The notes below the pieces were generated by a model that worked only from the letters and a program-made list of their open reading frames with translations, made no database searches and had not been told where the DNA came from. A program made the position numbers and the translations under genes. Shown here in pieces: positions 33,528 to 41,811 of a stretch of 64,000 nucleotides of DNA. Position 1 is the first letter of the stretch. The number at the start of each line of letters is the position of its first letter. The stretch is from the NCBI RefSeq assembly GCF_010727475.1, contig NZ_AP022567.1:5952001-6016000 (forward strand). Reading direction: 5' to 3'. Source of the stretch: Mycolicibacterium mageritense (GTDB lineage Bacteria; Actinomycetota; Actinomycetes; Mycobacteriales; Mycobacteriaceae).

Positions 33528-34931
33528 ATGGCGGATCGACCGGTACCTCGGGGTCGGGTGCGTCGCACGATGCCGCTCGCAGGCTTCACTGCGCGGGCGG
33601 CCGGCGGACGCGTAGTCGCGGCGCTCCGCAAGCAGGCCGGCGACGCCGATGCCGTCGACCGGTTCCATGAGCGCACCGCCGAGCGCTACGCCGAACTGCT
33701 CGGGCACTCCAAAGGGGTGCTGATGAAAGCCGGTCAGATGGTGTCGATGGTCGACGCGACCGCTGTCGGGTTCGGCGAGCTTTCGCCGTACCAGCGGGCG
33801 CTCACGCGGCTGCAGGGCGACGCGCCGCCCATGGACGCCCGACTGGCGCGCGAGGTGGTCGAGGCCGAACTCGGTTGCACCATCGGCGAGGTGTTCACCG
33901 GGTTCTCCGACGAACCGATGGCCGCGGCCTCCATCGGCCAGGTGCATCGCGCCACGCTGGCCGATGGTCGCGATGTCGTCGTCAAGGTGCAGTATCCCGG
34001 TGTGGCCGAGGCGATTCGGGACGACCTCGCCAACACCGAACTGCTGACGACCTTTGTGCGGTTCATGAATTCGACGGTGCCGGGGTCGATGCCGGATCTG
34101 CGCCGGGCCAGCCAGGAGCTCACCGAACGGATCTCCGAGGAACTCGATTACCGGCACGAGGCCGCCAACATCACCGCGTTCGCCGAGCTCTACCGCGACC
34201 ATCCGTTCATCCGGATTCCCGACGTGGTGCCGGAGGGATCCGCCGACCGGGTGCTGACCATGACATACCTGGACGGTTTGGGCTGGTCCGACGCGCTGAC
34301 CGCCGACCAGGATCTGAAAAACTGTTGGGCCGAGGTCATTTCGCGGATGCTGACCGGTTCCTACCGGCACGCCAACCTGTTTCACGCCGACCCGCATCCC
34401 GGCAATTACCGATTCGGCCCGGACGGTACCGTCGGTTTCGTCGACTTCGGCTGTGTCAAGGTGTTTTCGGAGCTTCGGCGCTGGCAGGTCGTGCGGACCG
34501 CACGGGCCGTCGTGGAGGGGCGCAAGGACGACCTGTTCGATGTGATGGCCGAATCGGGGTTTTTCCCCGACGGTTCCACCCTGTCACCCGATGACGTCCA
34601 CGAGTGGTACTCGACCCTGATGTACGAGCTGTTGAGGCCGCAACCGGTGACCTACAGCCAGGAAGCCGCCGAACGAACCGTCCGGTCGATGATCGACGTG
34701 CGGGCGACCGATCATCCCGTGCGGCGGATGTCGGTGCCGCCGGATTTCGTGTTCCTGTCGCGGCTGAACCTGTCGATGAACGCGATCTTCACCGCATTGG
34801 GAGCCACCTTCCACGCACGCGCGTCGCTCGACGACATGGACGGCGTCATCGGACCCGTCTCGGATCTGGGTAAGCAACACGTCGCGTGGGTTCGCCGCCG
34901 CGGCTTGCCGTTCGGAATGGATCGCCGATGA
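33528..34931 (+). CDS. ABC1/UbiB (ADCK)-family atypical kinase
   Basis: A 467-residue protein with the ABC1 hallmarks: KxGQ motif (GVLMKAGQMVSM), Ala-rich loop AAASIGQVHRA, the lysine strand VVVKVQYPG, catalytic HADPHPGNYRF and the metal aspartate FVDFGCVKV. Relatives support quinone or lipid metabolism and may be ATPases more than protein kinases. The C-terminus overlaps the P450 ATG (ATGA). Regulation by the divergent TetR is likely. Confidence 0.9.
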   Translation: MADRPVPRGRVRRTMPLAGFTARAAGGRVVAALRKQAGDADAVDRFHERTAERYAELLGHSKGVLMKAGQMVSMVDATAVGFGELSPYQRALTRLQGDAPPMDARLAREVVEAELGCTIGEVFTGFSDEPMAAASIGQVHRATLADGRDVVVKVQYPGVAEAIRDDLANTELLTTFVRFMNSTVPGSMPDLRRASQELTERISEELDYRHEAANITAFAELYRDHPFIRIPDVVPEGSADRVLTMTYLDGLGWSDALTADQDLKNCWAEVISRMLTGSYRHANLFHADPHPGNYRFGPDGTVGFVDFGCVKVFSELRRWQVVRTARAVVEGRKDDLFDVMAESGFFPDGSTLSPDDVHEWYSTLMYELLRPQPVTYSQEAAERTVRSMIDVRATDHPVRRMSVPPDFVFLSRLNLSMNAIFTALGATFHARASLDDMDGVIGPVSDLGKQHVAWVRRRGLPFGMDRR

Positions 34932-36115
34932 CCCGCAGTGACGTCGAGGTGCCGCGCTTGCCGTGGGATGCGGCCGATCCCTATCCGTTCTACGAGGAAC
35001 GTCGGCGCGGCGGGGATGTGGTGTGGGACGACACAGCGCAGGGCTGGCTCGTGCTCGGCTACGAGGCGGCCCGCCAGGTGCTCGGCGGCGCCGAATGGAC
35101 CAGCGACCCGATGGCCAACCCCATCGCGCTGGCCGGCCTCGATCCCATCAGCCTGCAGTTCTCCGGGCGGTCCATGTTGGTCTCCGATGGTCCGACACAT
35201 CAGCGTCTGCGCGGCTCGGTCCGTGACGTGTTCACCCGGACCTTCGTCACGGGTCTGGCCGAGGGCGTGGAAGCGATCGCGTCGGCGGTCATCGATGCGC
35301 CCGAGCCTGACACCGAATTCGATTTCATGTCCCACATCGCGCTGCCGATCCCGGTGTGCGTGATCGCCGAATGGCTCGGTCTCGACGCTGACACCACCGA
35401 ACTGCTGGCGGAACGCTCACCCGCGATCATCCGGATGCTGGGCACCCTTGCCGACACCGAGGAGACGCGGGCCGGTACGGCCGCGGCCGCCGAACTGATG
35501 GGGGAGTTCCTGCCGCTGGCGGCCGACCGCAGGCGTAATCCCCGCGACGACCTGCTGAGCTTCATCGCGGGCGATCCCGAGCTGGAGTTGGAAGACGTCG
35601 TGATCACGGCGATTCTGATCGCCGTCGCCGGGCATGAGACCACCGCGAACCTGTTGGGCGCCGGATTGATTCGGCTTCTTCAGGCGCGACCCGACGGGAG
35701 TCGCCTGGCCGACTGCATCGATCCCGCCGACCCGGCGGTGGTGACCGAACTGCTGCGGCTGGACAGCCCCGTGCAAGCGGCGCTGCGGACTGCGACGCGT
35801 GACACCCGAGTGGGCGAGGTGGACGTCGCGGCCGGGTCGACGGCACTCGTGGTGCTCGCCGCGGCCAACCGCGACCCCGCGGTGTTCTGCGACCCCAGCG
35901 CGTTCCGGCTCGATCGGACCGGGCCCGCGCCACTGACCTTCGGTTACGGTGCGCATCACTGCCTGGGAGCCAGCCTGGCCCGCCTCGAGATCACCAGTGC
36001 ACTTCCGAGGATCCTCGCGCGCAAGCCCCAACTCGCAGGCGCGCCGGTGTGGCGCGACGCCCCCGCCATCCGGGGTGCCCTCACCGTGCCCGTGGTCTTC
36101 AGGGCGCGACGATGA
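34928..36115 (+). CDS. cytochrome P450
   Basis: A 395-residue bacterial P450. The I-helix reads AVAGHETTANLL, the ExxR motif is ELLR in VTELLRLDSPVQ, and the haem-ligand loop is FGYGAHHCLGASLARLE with the cysteine thiolate. It starts in a 4-bp overlap with the kinase, so the two are translated together. Substrate unknown; electrons must come from a ferredoxin encoded elsewhere. Confidence 0.94.
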   Translation: MTRSDVEVPRLPWDAADPYPFYEERRRGGDVVWDDTAQGWLVLGYEAARQVLGGAEWTSDPMANPIALAGLDPISLQFSGRSMLVSDGPTHQRLRGSVRDVFTRTFVTGLAEGVEAIASAVIDAPEPDTEFDFMSHIALPIPVCVIAEWLGLDADTTELLAERSPAIIRMLGTLADTEETRAGTAAAAELMGEFLPLAADRRRNPRDDLLSFIAGDPELELEDVVITAILIAVAGHETTANLLGAGLIRLLQARPDGSRLADCIDPADPAVVTELLRLDSPVQAALRTATRDTRVGEVDVAAGSTALVVLAAANRDPAVFCDPSAFRLDRTGPAPLTFGYGAHHCLGASLARLEITSALPRILARKPQLAGAPVWRDAPAIRGALTVPVVFRARR

Positions 36116-36530
36116 GCTCGAGCTGAATATTGTCGGGGTCGCGGAACACCACGGTCGAGTAGACGATGGGGTCCGTTTCGTCGACCACGCCGGTGTGGTC
36201 GATGCCGAGCGAGTCAAGCCACACCGTCCAGGCCACGAGGTCGTCGCGGCTGGCCACCGAAAACGACACGTGGTCGAGTCCGGTGCGGGCTTCGTCGAAT
36301 GGCTCGCCGCGATTGCCGGTGTTGGTGTGGAGACCGAAGATCAGCCCGGAGCGGGGCTCGGGCAACAGCACGCTGTAGCCGGTCTCTTCCCGGCCGTAGT
36401 GCGGGATCTTCACGTCGAGGCGCTCGGTGCGGAACACCCGCTGATACCAGGCGACGCTGGCTTCGAGATCGGTGACGGTCAACGAGAGATGGTGAACCCC
36501 GCTGAAGCCCACGTCGGGTGTATCACTCAC
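36099..36530 (-). CDS. VOC (glyoxalase/dioxygenase) superfamily protein
   Basis: A 143-residue two-module VOC protein: GVHHLSLTVTDLEASVAWYQRVF, then LDHVSFSVASRDDLVAW and FRDPDNIQLELIV. His and Glu positions for metal are present (HHLSL, LDHVSF, IQLELI). I chose the GTG at 36530 because GGGAGG precedes it. Function within the family is open. It overlaps the P450 3' end by 17 bp. Confidence 0.85.
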   Translation of the reverse strand: MSDTPDVGFSGVHHLSLTVTDLEASVAWYQRVFRTERLDVKIPHYGREETGYSVLLPEPRSGLIFGLHTNTGNRGEPFDEARTGLDHVSFSVASRDDLVAWTVWLDSLGIDHTGVVDETDPIVYSTVVFRDPDNIQLELIVAP

Positions 36531-36635
36531 AGCGCCTCCCGGTGTATAAGGAAGATCGAAGTGCATAGTAGCGGTAGCGCATGCCTGCATGGTTCTCGCG
36601 AACGCCTTTTCCGTTCACGATGATTGAGGATGCCG

Positions 36636-38108
36636 ATGAGCGAGCAATGTCAGGTTGACGAGTTGCGCACCCTGTTCCTGTTCGAGCACCTCGGGGACGC
36701 GCAACTCGAAACGCTGTGCGCCGAGGGCCGTGTCGAGACTCTTCCGCCCGGGCCGCTGTTCAGTGAGGGCGATCCGGCGACGTGCTTCTACGTATTGATC
36801 GACGGCGAACTGGTGATGTCGGGCCGCACCGCGGGCGTCGATGTGCAGACGCATCGCACCACCCAGCGCGGCGCGTACTGCGGGGCGTGGTCGGCGTACG
36901 TGCCGAACGCGGAACAGACCTACACAGTCTCGGTACGGCTCGTTCGCCCGTCCCGGTTCTTCGTGCTCGATGCCGAGAAGTTCGCGCGGTTCATGCAAAA
37001 CGAGTTCCCGATGGCGGTGCATCTGCTGGCCGGCCACACGCTCGGCAGCCTGCGCCAGCAACAGATCCTCGGCCAGCGGGCCCGGCTGTTGGGCCTGGGC
37101 ACCATCACCGCGGGCCTGACACATCAGCTCAACAACCCGGCCGCGGCGATCAGCCGTGCCGTCAGCGGCTTGTGGGACAGCGGCGCCAAGCTGCAGCGCA
37201 AGTTGGCCATGTTCACCGACGGCGGTTTCACCGCCGAGTCGGTGCGGGCATTGGTGACCATCCAGGATGACGCGACCAAGCACGTCCGCACATCCCCGGG
37301 ACACGAGCTCAGCGCGCTCGAATCGGCTGATCGCGAGGAACAACTCAGCGACTGGTTCGACGATCATGGCATCACTCATGGTTGGGATTACGCGCCGACG
37401 TTCGTGGACGCCGGCCTCGGCGTCGACTGGCTCGATCGCGTGGCGCAGTCGGTGGGGGCCAGGCAGCTGGTCGGGGCTGTCGAATGGCTCAAACACACCA
37501 TCGACACCCAACTGCACACCCGTGAGATTGCCGAGGCCAGCCGGCGCATCTCGGCGCTACTGGCCGACGCCAAGCAGTACTCGCAGATGGATCGCGGTGA
37601 CTACCGGTATGTCGACCTCCACGAACTCCTGCGCAGCACGCTCATGGTGTTCAACACCAGTGTCGGTGCCGACGGGCCCATCGGCCTGGTCACCGAATGG
37701 GATCCGGAGCTCCCCGAAATATTGTGTTACGCAGGTGATCTCAATCAGGTGTGGACCAACATCATCGAGAACGCGGTCGAGGCCATGGCCGGCCACGGCA
37801 CGCTGACCATCCGGACCGGCTACGAGTGCGAGAACATGATCCGCGTCGAGATCATCGACGATGGTCCTGGTATCGATGACGACATCATCGATCGCATCTT
37901 CACCCCGTTCTTCTCGACCAAGCCCGTCGGCGAGGGCACGGGGCTAGGCCTGGACCTGGCGTGGCGGATCGTGGAGAAGCACGCGGGCTCCGTGTCGGTG
38001 CAATCCAAGCCCGGCGACACGCGGTTCATCGTGTGCCTGCCGTTGGAGGCGCCCGGACCCGAGAACGCGGCCGCCGAGGTGCCCGTGGTCCGGCCGACGA
38101 GCGCATGA
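36636..38108 (+). CDS. cNMP-binding-domain sensor histidine kinase
   Basis: A 490-residue soluble protein. Residues ~8-125 form a cyclic-nucleotide-binding/CRP-like beta-roll (LFLFEHLGDAQLETLCAEGRVETLPPGPLFSEGDPATCFYVLIDGELVMS). A dimerisation helix with the phosphoacceptor histidine follows (ITAGLTHQLNNPAAAISRA), then a HATPase domain (VWTNIIENAVEAMAGHGTL; EIIDDGPGIDDD; TGLGLDLAWRIVEKHAGSVSV). There is no membrane segment. I take the ATG at 36636, with AGGA upstream. It is coupled by ATGA overlap to the next gene. No response regulator is adjacent. Confidence 0.88.
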   Translation: MSEQCQVDELRTLFLFEHLGDAQLETLCAEGRVETLPPGPLFSEGDPATCFYVLIDGELVMSGRTAGVDVQTHRTTQRGAYCGAWSAYVPNAEQTYTVSVRLVRPSRFFVLDAEKFARFMQNEFPMAVHLLAGHTLGSLRQQQILGQRARLLGLGTITAGLTHQLNNPAAAISRAVSGLWDSGAKLQRKLAMFTDGGFTAESVRALVTIQDDATKHVRTSPGHELSALESADREEQLSDWFDDHGITHGWDYAPTFVDAGLGVDWLDRVAQSVGARQLVGAVEWLKHTIDTQLHTREIAEASRRISALLADAKQYSQMDRGDYRYVDLHELLRSTLMVFNTSVGADGPIGLVTEWDPELPEILCYAGDLNQVWTNIIENAVEAMAGHGTLTIRTGYECENMIRVEIIDDGPGIDDDIIDRIFTPFFSTKPVGEGTGLGLDLAWRIVEKHAGSVSVQSKPGDTRFIVCLPLEAPGPENAAAEVPVVRPTSA

Positions 38109-38836
38109 TCGACGCGGCCCGAGCCTGGGCTTCCACCGAGGACGAGGCGGACACGTTGGAGGTGGGAGCGGCACCGCGAGTCGACAGCTTCGCGGCGTTC
38201 GCCCGGGTGTTCCGCGATGACGAAGGGGCCGCGTGGTGGGTTCCCGCGATCGCCTGGCCCTTCCTGACCGGTTGCGCGGCCGTGGCGGGATACGCGCTCG
38301 TGTCAGCCGGCCTGCCGTGGCAGCAGGGAGCTGCCGCACCGTTCATCTACGCGCTGTGGTTTGTCGTCGGACTTCCCGGGGCGATCGGCTGGATCTGGTA
38401 CACGCTGAGCATCGTTCACGATCTGCGCGCCCGGCCGCGCGAACGCGACGAGAGCTACGCCGCGTGGCAACGGTCCGGCGTGCTGGCCCGCAGTTGCCCG
38501 ACGGGGCGCAGTTACCGCCACGACCGTGACGAAAACCCGACGCACGTGCACCTCCTGATCCGGCCGGACACCAATCCGCAGGTCGCCCATCGGTTGCGAG
38601 CGAGTGTCCGAAAGTGGCTCGGCGACATGGCCGATGACGCGGCGTATGAGGTGTTCAAAGGCCGCCATGTCATCCCCACCGAAGACATCTTTGGGTCCGA
38701 CGCCGCGGGCGGGTATCTCACCGACAAGGCGACGTGGAACAACTGGGTGTTGCTCCTGCCGCCGCGGCGCCCCGATGAGGCGTGGACCCTGTACGGGATG
38801 AGCGATGAAACGGCCCGCGAGCTCAGCCGTCGGTGA
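38105..38836 (+). CDS. hypothetical membrane protein
   Basis: A 243-residue protein I do not recognise. Two hydrophobic helices at ~46-68 and ~77-100 (WWVPAIAWPFLTGCAAVAGYALVSAG; FIYALWFVVGLPGAIGWIWYTLSIV) separate a ~45-residue acidic N-terminus from a ~140-residue cytoplasmic or exported tail ending WVLLLPPRRPDEAWTLYGMSDETAREL. The start overlaps the kinase stop, so it probably works with the cNMP-binding kinase. Confidence 0.7.
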   Translation: MIDAARAWASTEDEADTLEVGAAPRVDSFAAFARVFRDDEGAAWWVPAIAWPFLTGCAAVAGYALVSAGLPWQQGAAAPFIYALWFVVGLPGAIGWIWYTLSIVHDLRARPRERDESYAAWQRSGVLARSCPTGRSYRHDRDENPTHVHLLIRPDTNPQVAHRLRASVRKWLGDMADDAAYEVFKGRHVIPTEDIFGSDAAGGYLTDKATWNNWVLLLPPRRPDEAWTLYGMSDETARELSRR

Positions 38837-38896
38837 CCACGGCAGCGGCCCGCAAATCTGTGGCGTCGCCGCGTCACGAGCTGTTACGTTGCGGCC

Positions 38897-39553
38897 GTGG
38901 ACCTCTTCACGCAGTCATGGTCGGCGTTACGGGCCGCGGTGGCCGATCTCCGCGACGAGGACTTCGCCCAGCCGTCCGGCTGCACCGGCTGGCTGGTGCG
39001 AGATCTGGTGTGCCACTTCATCATCGACGCGCAGGACGTGCTGATCACCCTCGTGACTCCCACCACGGCTCAGCCCACCCACAACGCGGTCACGTACTGG
39101 GAGATCTCGGAGACTCCGCCCACGGGTGACGATCCGCTCGATGCGCTGACCGTCCGGCTGGCCGCGGCCTACCAAGACCCGGCGCTGCTCAAGTTCCACC
39201 TCGACGATGTCGGCGCGGCGGCGGGGCGAGCCGCCGCACTCGCCGACCGCGGCGTGCCGGTGGTGACGCGAGATGTGGTCCTCACCGCGGGTGATTATCT
39301 CGACGCATACGTGTGGGAGTGGACGCTGCACCACCTCGATCTGATCGCACACCTGCCACATGTGGCGGGGCCGCCCGCCGAGGGGCTGCGACGGGCCCGC
39401 GAGATGTTGGAGGCGATCGCCGGTGGCGTGTTCCCGGCGTCCTTCACGGACACTGACGCGCTATCGATCGGGACGGGACGCCGGGTACCTACCGATGTCG
39501 AAAAAGCTGAACTGGGGGAGCTGGCGGGCAGAGTGCCGTTCGTCGTCGGATGA
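38897..39553 (+). CDS. maleylpyruvate isomerase N-terminal (DinB-like) family protein
   Basis: A 218-residue four-helix-bundle protein of the MDMPI/DinB type: WSALRAAVADLRDEDFAQPSGCTGWLVRDLVCHFIIDAQDVL, then DAYVWEWTLHHLDLIAHL. The spaced histidines (CHF; HHLD) are the expected metal ligands. Such proteins in actinobacteria are often mycothiol-dependent enzymes; this one has no assigned substrate. GTG start. Confidence 0.8.
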   Translation: MDLFTQSWSALRAAVADLRDEDFAQPSGCTGWLVRDLVCHFIIDAQDVLITLVTPTTAQPTHNAVTYWEISETPPTGDDPLDALTVRLAAAYQDPALLKFHLDDVGAAAGRAAALADRGVPVVTRDVVLTAGDYLDAYVWEWTLHHLDLIAHLPHVAGPPAEGLRRAREMLEAIAGGVFPASFTDTDALSIGTGRRVPTDVEKAELGELAGRVPFVVG

Positions 39554-39559
39554 CGTGTG

Positions 39560-40201
39560 TCAGGCCTTGTTTCCCGTCAACGCCAGGCTGCCGCCGAGGC
39601 CCACCATCATGACCCCGCCGGCCGCGCGCACCGATTCCAACCGCTTGTCGGACGACGCGAACCATTCGCGCGCTGCACCGGCGAGTACCGCCCAGATGCT
39701 GTCGCAAACGAAGGCGATGACGGTGAAGGCCAAGCCCAGCACCATCATTTGGGTCGCGACGTTGCCGGCGTGGAAGTCGACGAACTGCGGCAGCGCGGCG
39801 ACGAAGAACACGATGGTCTTCGGGTTGGTGGCCCCGACGATGAAACCCTGCCGCAGCGTGACCCATCCGGATGGCGGCCGTTGCTCGGTCGCATTCGTGC
39901 CGCCGGAATGGTCACGACGGTGCCGGATCGCCTGGATTCCCAGATAGATGAGATAACTCGCGCCGACGATCTTCACGATGGTGAAGAGCAAGATCGACTG
40001 TGCCACGATCGACCCGACCCCGAACGCGACAGCTGTCATCGGCAGCAGCGAGCCGAGTTCGTTTCCCAACACGCTGAGCAGCCCGCTGCGCCTGCCGCGC
40101 GCCAACGATCGCCCGATCACGAACAGCACGCTCGGACCCGGGATGGCGATCAGGATCAACGACGCGAATGAAAAGGTGAGTAAGGCTTCCCAGGACGGCA
40201 T
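39560..40201 (-). CDS. LysE-family exporter
   Basis: A 213-residue, six-helix LysE/RhtB translocator with the family N-terminus LIAIPGPSVLFVIGRSLARGRRSGLLSVLGNELGS and GFIVGATNPKTIVFFVAALPQFV. It exports amino acids or related small molecules; the substrate is not fixed by sequence. It lies next to the tRNA cluster, which is read in the same direction. Confidence 0.88.
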   Translation of the reverse strand: MPSWEALLTFSFASLILIAIPGPSVLFVIGRSLARGRRSGLLSVLGNELGSLLPMTAVAFGVGSIVAQSILLFTIVKIVGASYLIYLGIQAIRHRRDHSGGTNATEQRPPSGWVTLRQGFIVGATNPKTIVFFVAALPQFVDFHAGNVATQMMVLGLAFTVIAFVCDSIWAVLAGAAREWFASSDKRLESVRAAGGVMMVGLGGSLALTGNKA

Positions 40202-40241
40202 AACGCCGAATTCTAAGGGATCTGACCTGCAAAAACTCTGG

Positions 40242-40313
40242 TGCGCGATACTGGGATTGAACCAGTGACCTCTTCCGTGTCAGGGAAGCGCTCTCCCGCT
40301 GAGCTAATCGCGC
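40242..40313 (-). tRNA. tRNA-Val (GAC)
   Basis: Complete cloverleaf on the minus strand. The acceptor stem is GCGCGAT/ATCGCGC, the D-stem TAGCTCAGCGGGAGAGC, the anticodon loop CTGACAC with anticodon GAC, and the T-loop GGTTCAATCCC. Last of three tandem tRNAs. Confidence 0.95.
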
Positions 40314-40329
40314 CGGTTGAAACTCTTGG

Positions 40330-40400
40330 AGGTGGAGACGGGAATCGAACCCGTGTGCACGGCTTTGCAGGCCGTTGCCTCACCACTCGGCCACTCCACC
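40330..40400 (-). tRNA. tRNA-Cys (GCA)
   Basis: Complete cloverleaf on the minus strand. The acceptor stem is GGTGGAG/CTCCACC with discriminator U, as expected for Cys. The anticodon loop CTGCAAA has anticodon GCA and the T-loop reads GGTTCGATTCC. Confidence 0.95.
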
Positions 40401-40427
40401 GCTGGGGTTGATGCCACTGCACCTTCG

Positions 40428-40500
40428 AGCGGATGACGGGATTCGAACCCGCGACCCTCACCTTGGCAAGGTGATGCGCTACCAACTGCGCTACATCCGC
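40428..40500 (-). tRNA. tRNA-Gly (GCC)
   Basis: Complete cloverleaf on the minus strand. The acceptor stem is GCGGATG/CATCCGC with discriminator U, the anticodon loop TTGCCAA has anticodon GCC, and the T-loop reads GGTTCGAATCC. First of the Gly-Cys-Val tRNA transcript. Confidence 0.95.
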
Positions 40501-40609
40501 GCGCCACGGGCGAGATCGTCGCCCGTCGCGAAGCAGAACATTAGTGCACTGAGGCGCGCAGACACAAATCCCCATTACGGGAGGGGAACGGGCGCCCTAA
40601 ATCAGTGTT

Positions 40610-41113
40610 TCAGAACAGGTGGTACGCCTCGCGGGAAATCGCAAATCCGTGGCCGGTCACGGTGTCCCGGCAGGAGATTCCCGAACCGGTGCTCTCGCAG
40701 CGCAGCACACCCGCGGTGATCGAGTCGCCGTACGCGAGTTCCCCGCCTCCGCCGAGTGCGGTGTCACCCGCGCACACGAACTCGGCGGTGCCTCCGGTGG
40801 CCAGGGTGATGCCGTGCCCGTAGGCGAGCTGGCAGTCGGCGGGCCGCTTCGGTGGAGCCCAGTCGCGCTCTGAGATGTCGCACCGCGCGGTGTCTGCGTC
40901 GAGGTAGCAACCGATGTTGCCCGACGGCGAGGTGAACGGTGTGAGTTTGTTCACGCGGTGATCTGCCAGCACCGTGACTGCATCGGCGCTCGGTACGGGC
41001 GCGGCGGGCATCGGTGCGGCGGCCATCTGACCCGCGCTGTGGCAGCCTGCCGAGAGCAGTCCAGCAACGATCGCGCCGCCGGCTACGAACCAACGGATGC
41101 CCTGGTAAACCAT
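40610..41113 (-). CDS. secreted lipoprotein, Cys-rich, function unknown
   Basis: A 167-residue exported protein with a signal peptide ending in the lipobox LLSAGC, then an Ala/Pro linker and a compact domain with six cysteines (PSGNIGCYLD, ARCDISERDW, ADCQLAYGH, EFVCAGDTAL, LRCESTGSGISC). The pattern looks like the mycobacterial DUF6636-type family, with disulfides expected. Function unknown. I chose the ATG at 41113 because it puts the signal peptide at the N-terminus. Confidence 0.8.
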   Translation of the reverse strand: MVYQGIRWFVAGGAIVAGLLSAGCHSAGQMAAAPMPAAPVPSADAVTVLADHRVNKLTPFTSPSGNIGCYLDADTARCDISERDWAPPKRPADCQLAYGHGITLATGGTAEFVCAGDTALGGGGELAYGDSITAGVLRCESTGSGISCRDTVTGHGFAISREAYHLF

Positions 41114-41229
41114 GACGGGTGAATTTACGTCAGCGGTGATGTGCGTGTTTGGCAAATGGTTGAACACGCAAGCGACGATGGCGATTCTGGTTGCGTCGGG
41201 AACCCGTGCTAGTCTTCCTCCTCGTCCCC

Positions 41230-41301
41230 GGTCTCGTAGCTCAGTGGGAGAGCGTCCGCCTCACACGCGGAAGGTCGCTGGTTCGAACCCAGCCGGGACC
41301 A
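41230..41301 (+). tRNA. tRNA-Val (CAC), integration target
   Basis: Complete cloverleaf: acceptor GGTCTCG/CGGGACC, anticodon loop CTCACAC with anticodon CAC, T-loop GGTTCGAACCC. The 3' end from base 41278 is the left copy of the att core, so the element's DNA rebuilds the tRNA 3' half. Confidence 0.96.
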
Positions 41302-41305
41302 CCAC
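41278..41305 (+). other. attL core
   Basis: 28 bp from the anticodon-distal side of the tRNA T-arm through its 3' end, identical to 53275-53302. The bases on either side of the two copies differ, which fixes the core limits. Confidence 0.93.
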
Positions 41306-41353
41306 CTGTTTGCGCAGGTCAACGGCACTTTTTGCTGATTCGCATCGCCCGTT

Positions 41354-41395
41354 GGGCTATCCACGGGCGATTTCTCTCACGGATGCGGGTTTGCT
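41354..41395 (+). repeat. left-arm repeats shared with right arm
   Basis: GGGCTATCC-N2-GGGC (41354-41368) and GGTTTGCT (41388-41395). Both motifs recur at the right end (53126-53140 and 53113-53120). They are candidate integrase arm-type sites. Confidence 0.55.
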
Positions 41396-41492
41396 GGCGT
41401 TGCCCGCACCGATCCGCCTTGGCGGGGAGATCCGTGCCCGACTCAATTCGGCTCACCGAATGCCATTGGTGGTATTTAGAGGTCAATACGGC

Positions 41493-41583
41493 TACCATAG
41501 ACGCAACAACGGAGTACCGGGACGCGCTCGGCGGCGTACGGCGAATACGGACGACAAATCTGACCTTCCGAAAGGTATGTTCC
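41493..41583 (+). promoter_or_regulatory. promoter and 5' leader of first HTH module
   Basis: TACCAT (41493-41498) as -10, then a leader of ~80 nt whose first ~50 nt closely match the leader at 45108-45165 (CAACGGAG..., GCGCTCGGCGGCGTA...GCGAATAC), ending in GAAAGG before the GTG at 41584. Confidence 0.6.
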
Positions 41584-41811
41584 GTGTCTCGCACCCAACC
41601 ATCCCACGGTTCCGTTTCTCGCTATTTGTCGACTAAAGAAGCCTGCGAATACCTTGGTGTTTCCAAAAACACGCTTCGCAAGTATTACGAAGACGGCAGG
41701 ATCAAAGTTCATCGGGCCGGTGAGCGACTACTGAAATTCGATCCCGCCGACTTGGACAAATTTCTGGACGGCAAGTACACGAAAAACCCGAAAATCGGCG
41801 GCAAGCGATGA
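41584..41811 (+). CDS. AlpA/excisionase-type helix-turn-helix protein
   Basis: A 75-residue MerR-like single-domain DNA-binding protein: YLSTKEACEYLGVSKNTLRKYYEDGRIKVHRAGERLLKFDPADLDKFL. Such proteins act as excisionase (recombination directionality factor) or as regulator. The GTG start has GAAAGG upstream; the frame is open further left but those codons belong to the leader. Its stop overlaps the HNH gene (ATGA). It is a paralogue of the protein at 45205. Confidence 0.82.
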   Translation: MSRTQPSHGSVSRYLSTKEACEYLGVSKNTLRKYYEDGRIKVHRAGERLLKFDPADLDKFLDGKYTKNPKIGGKR

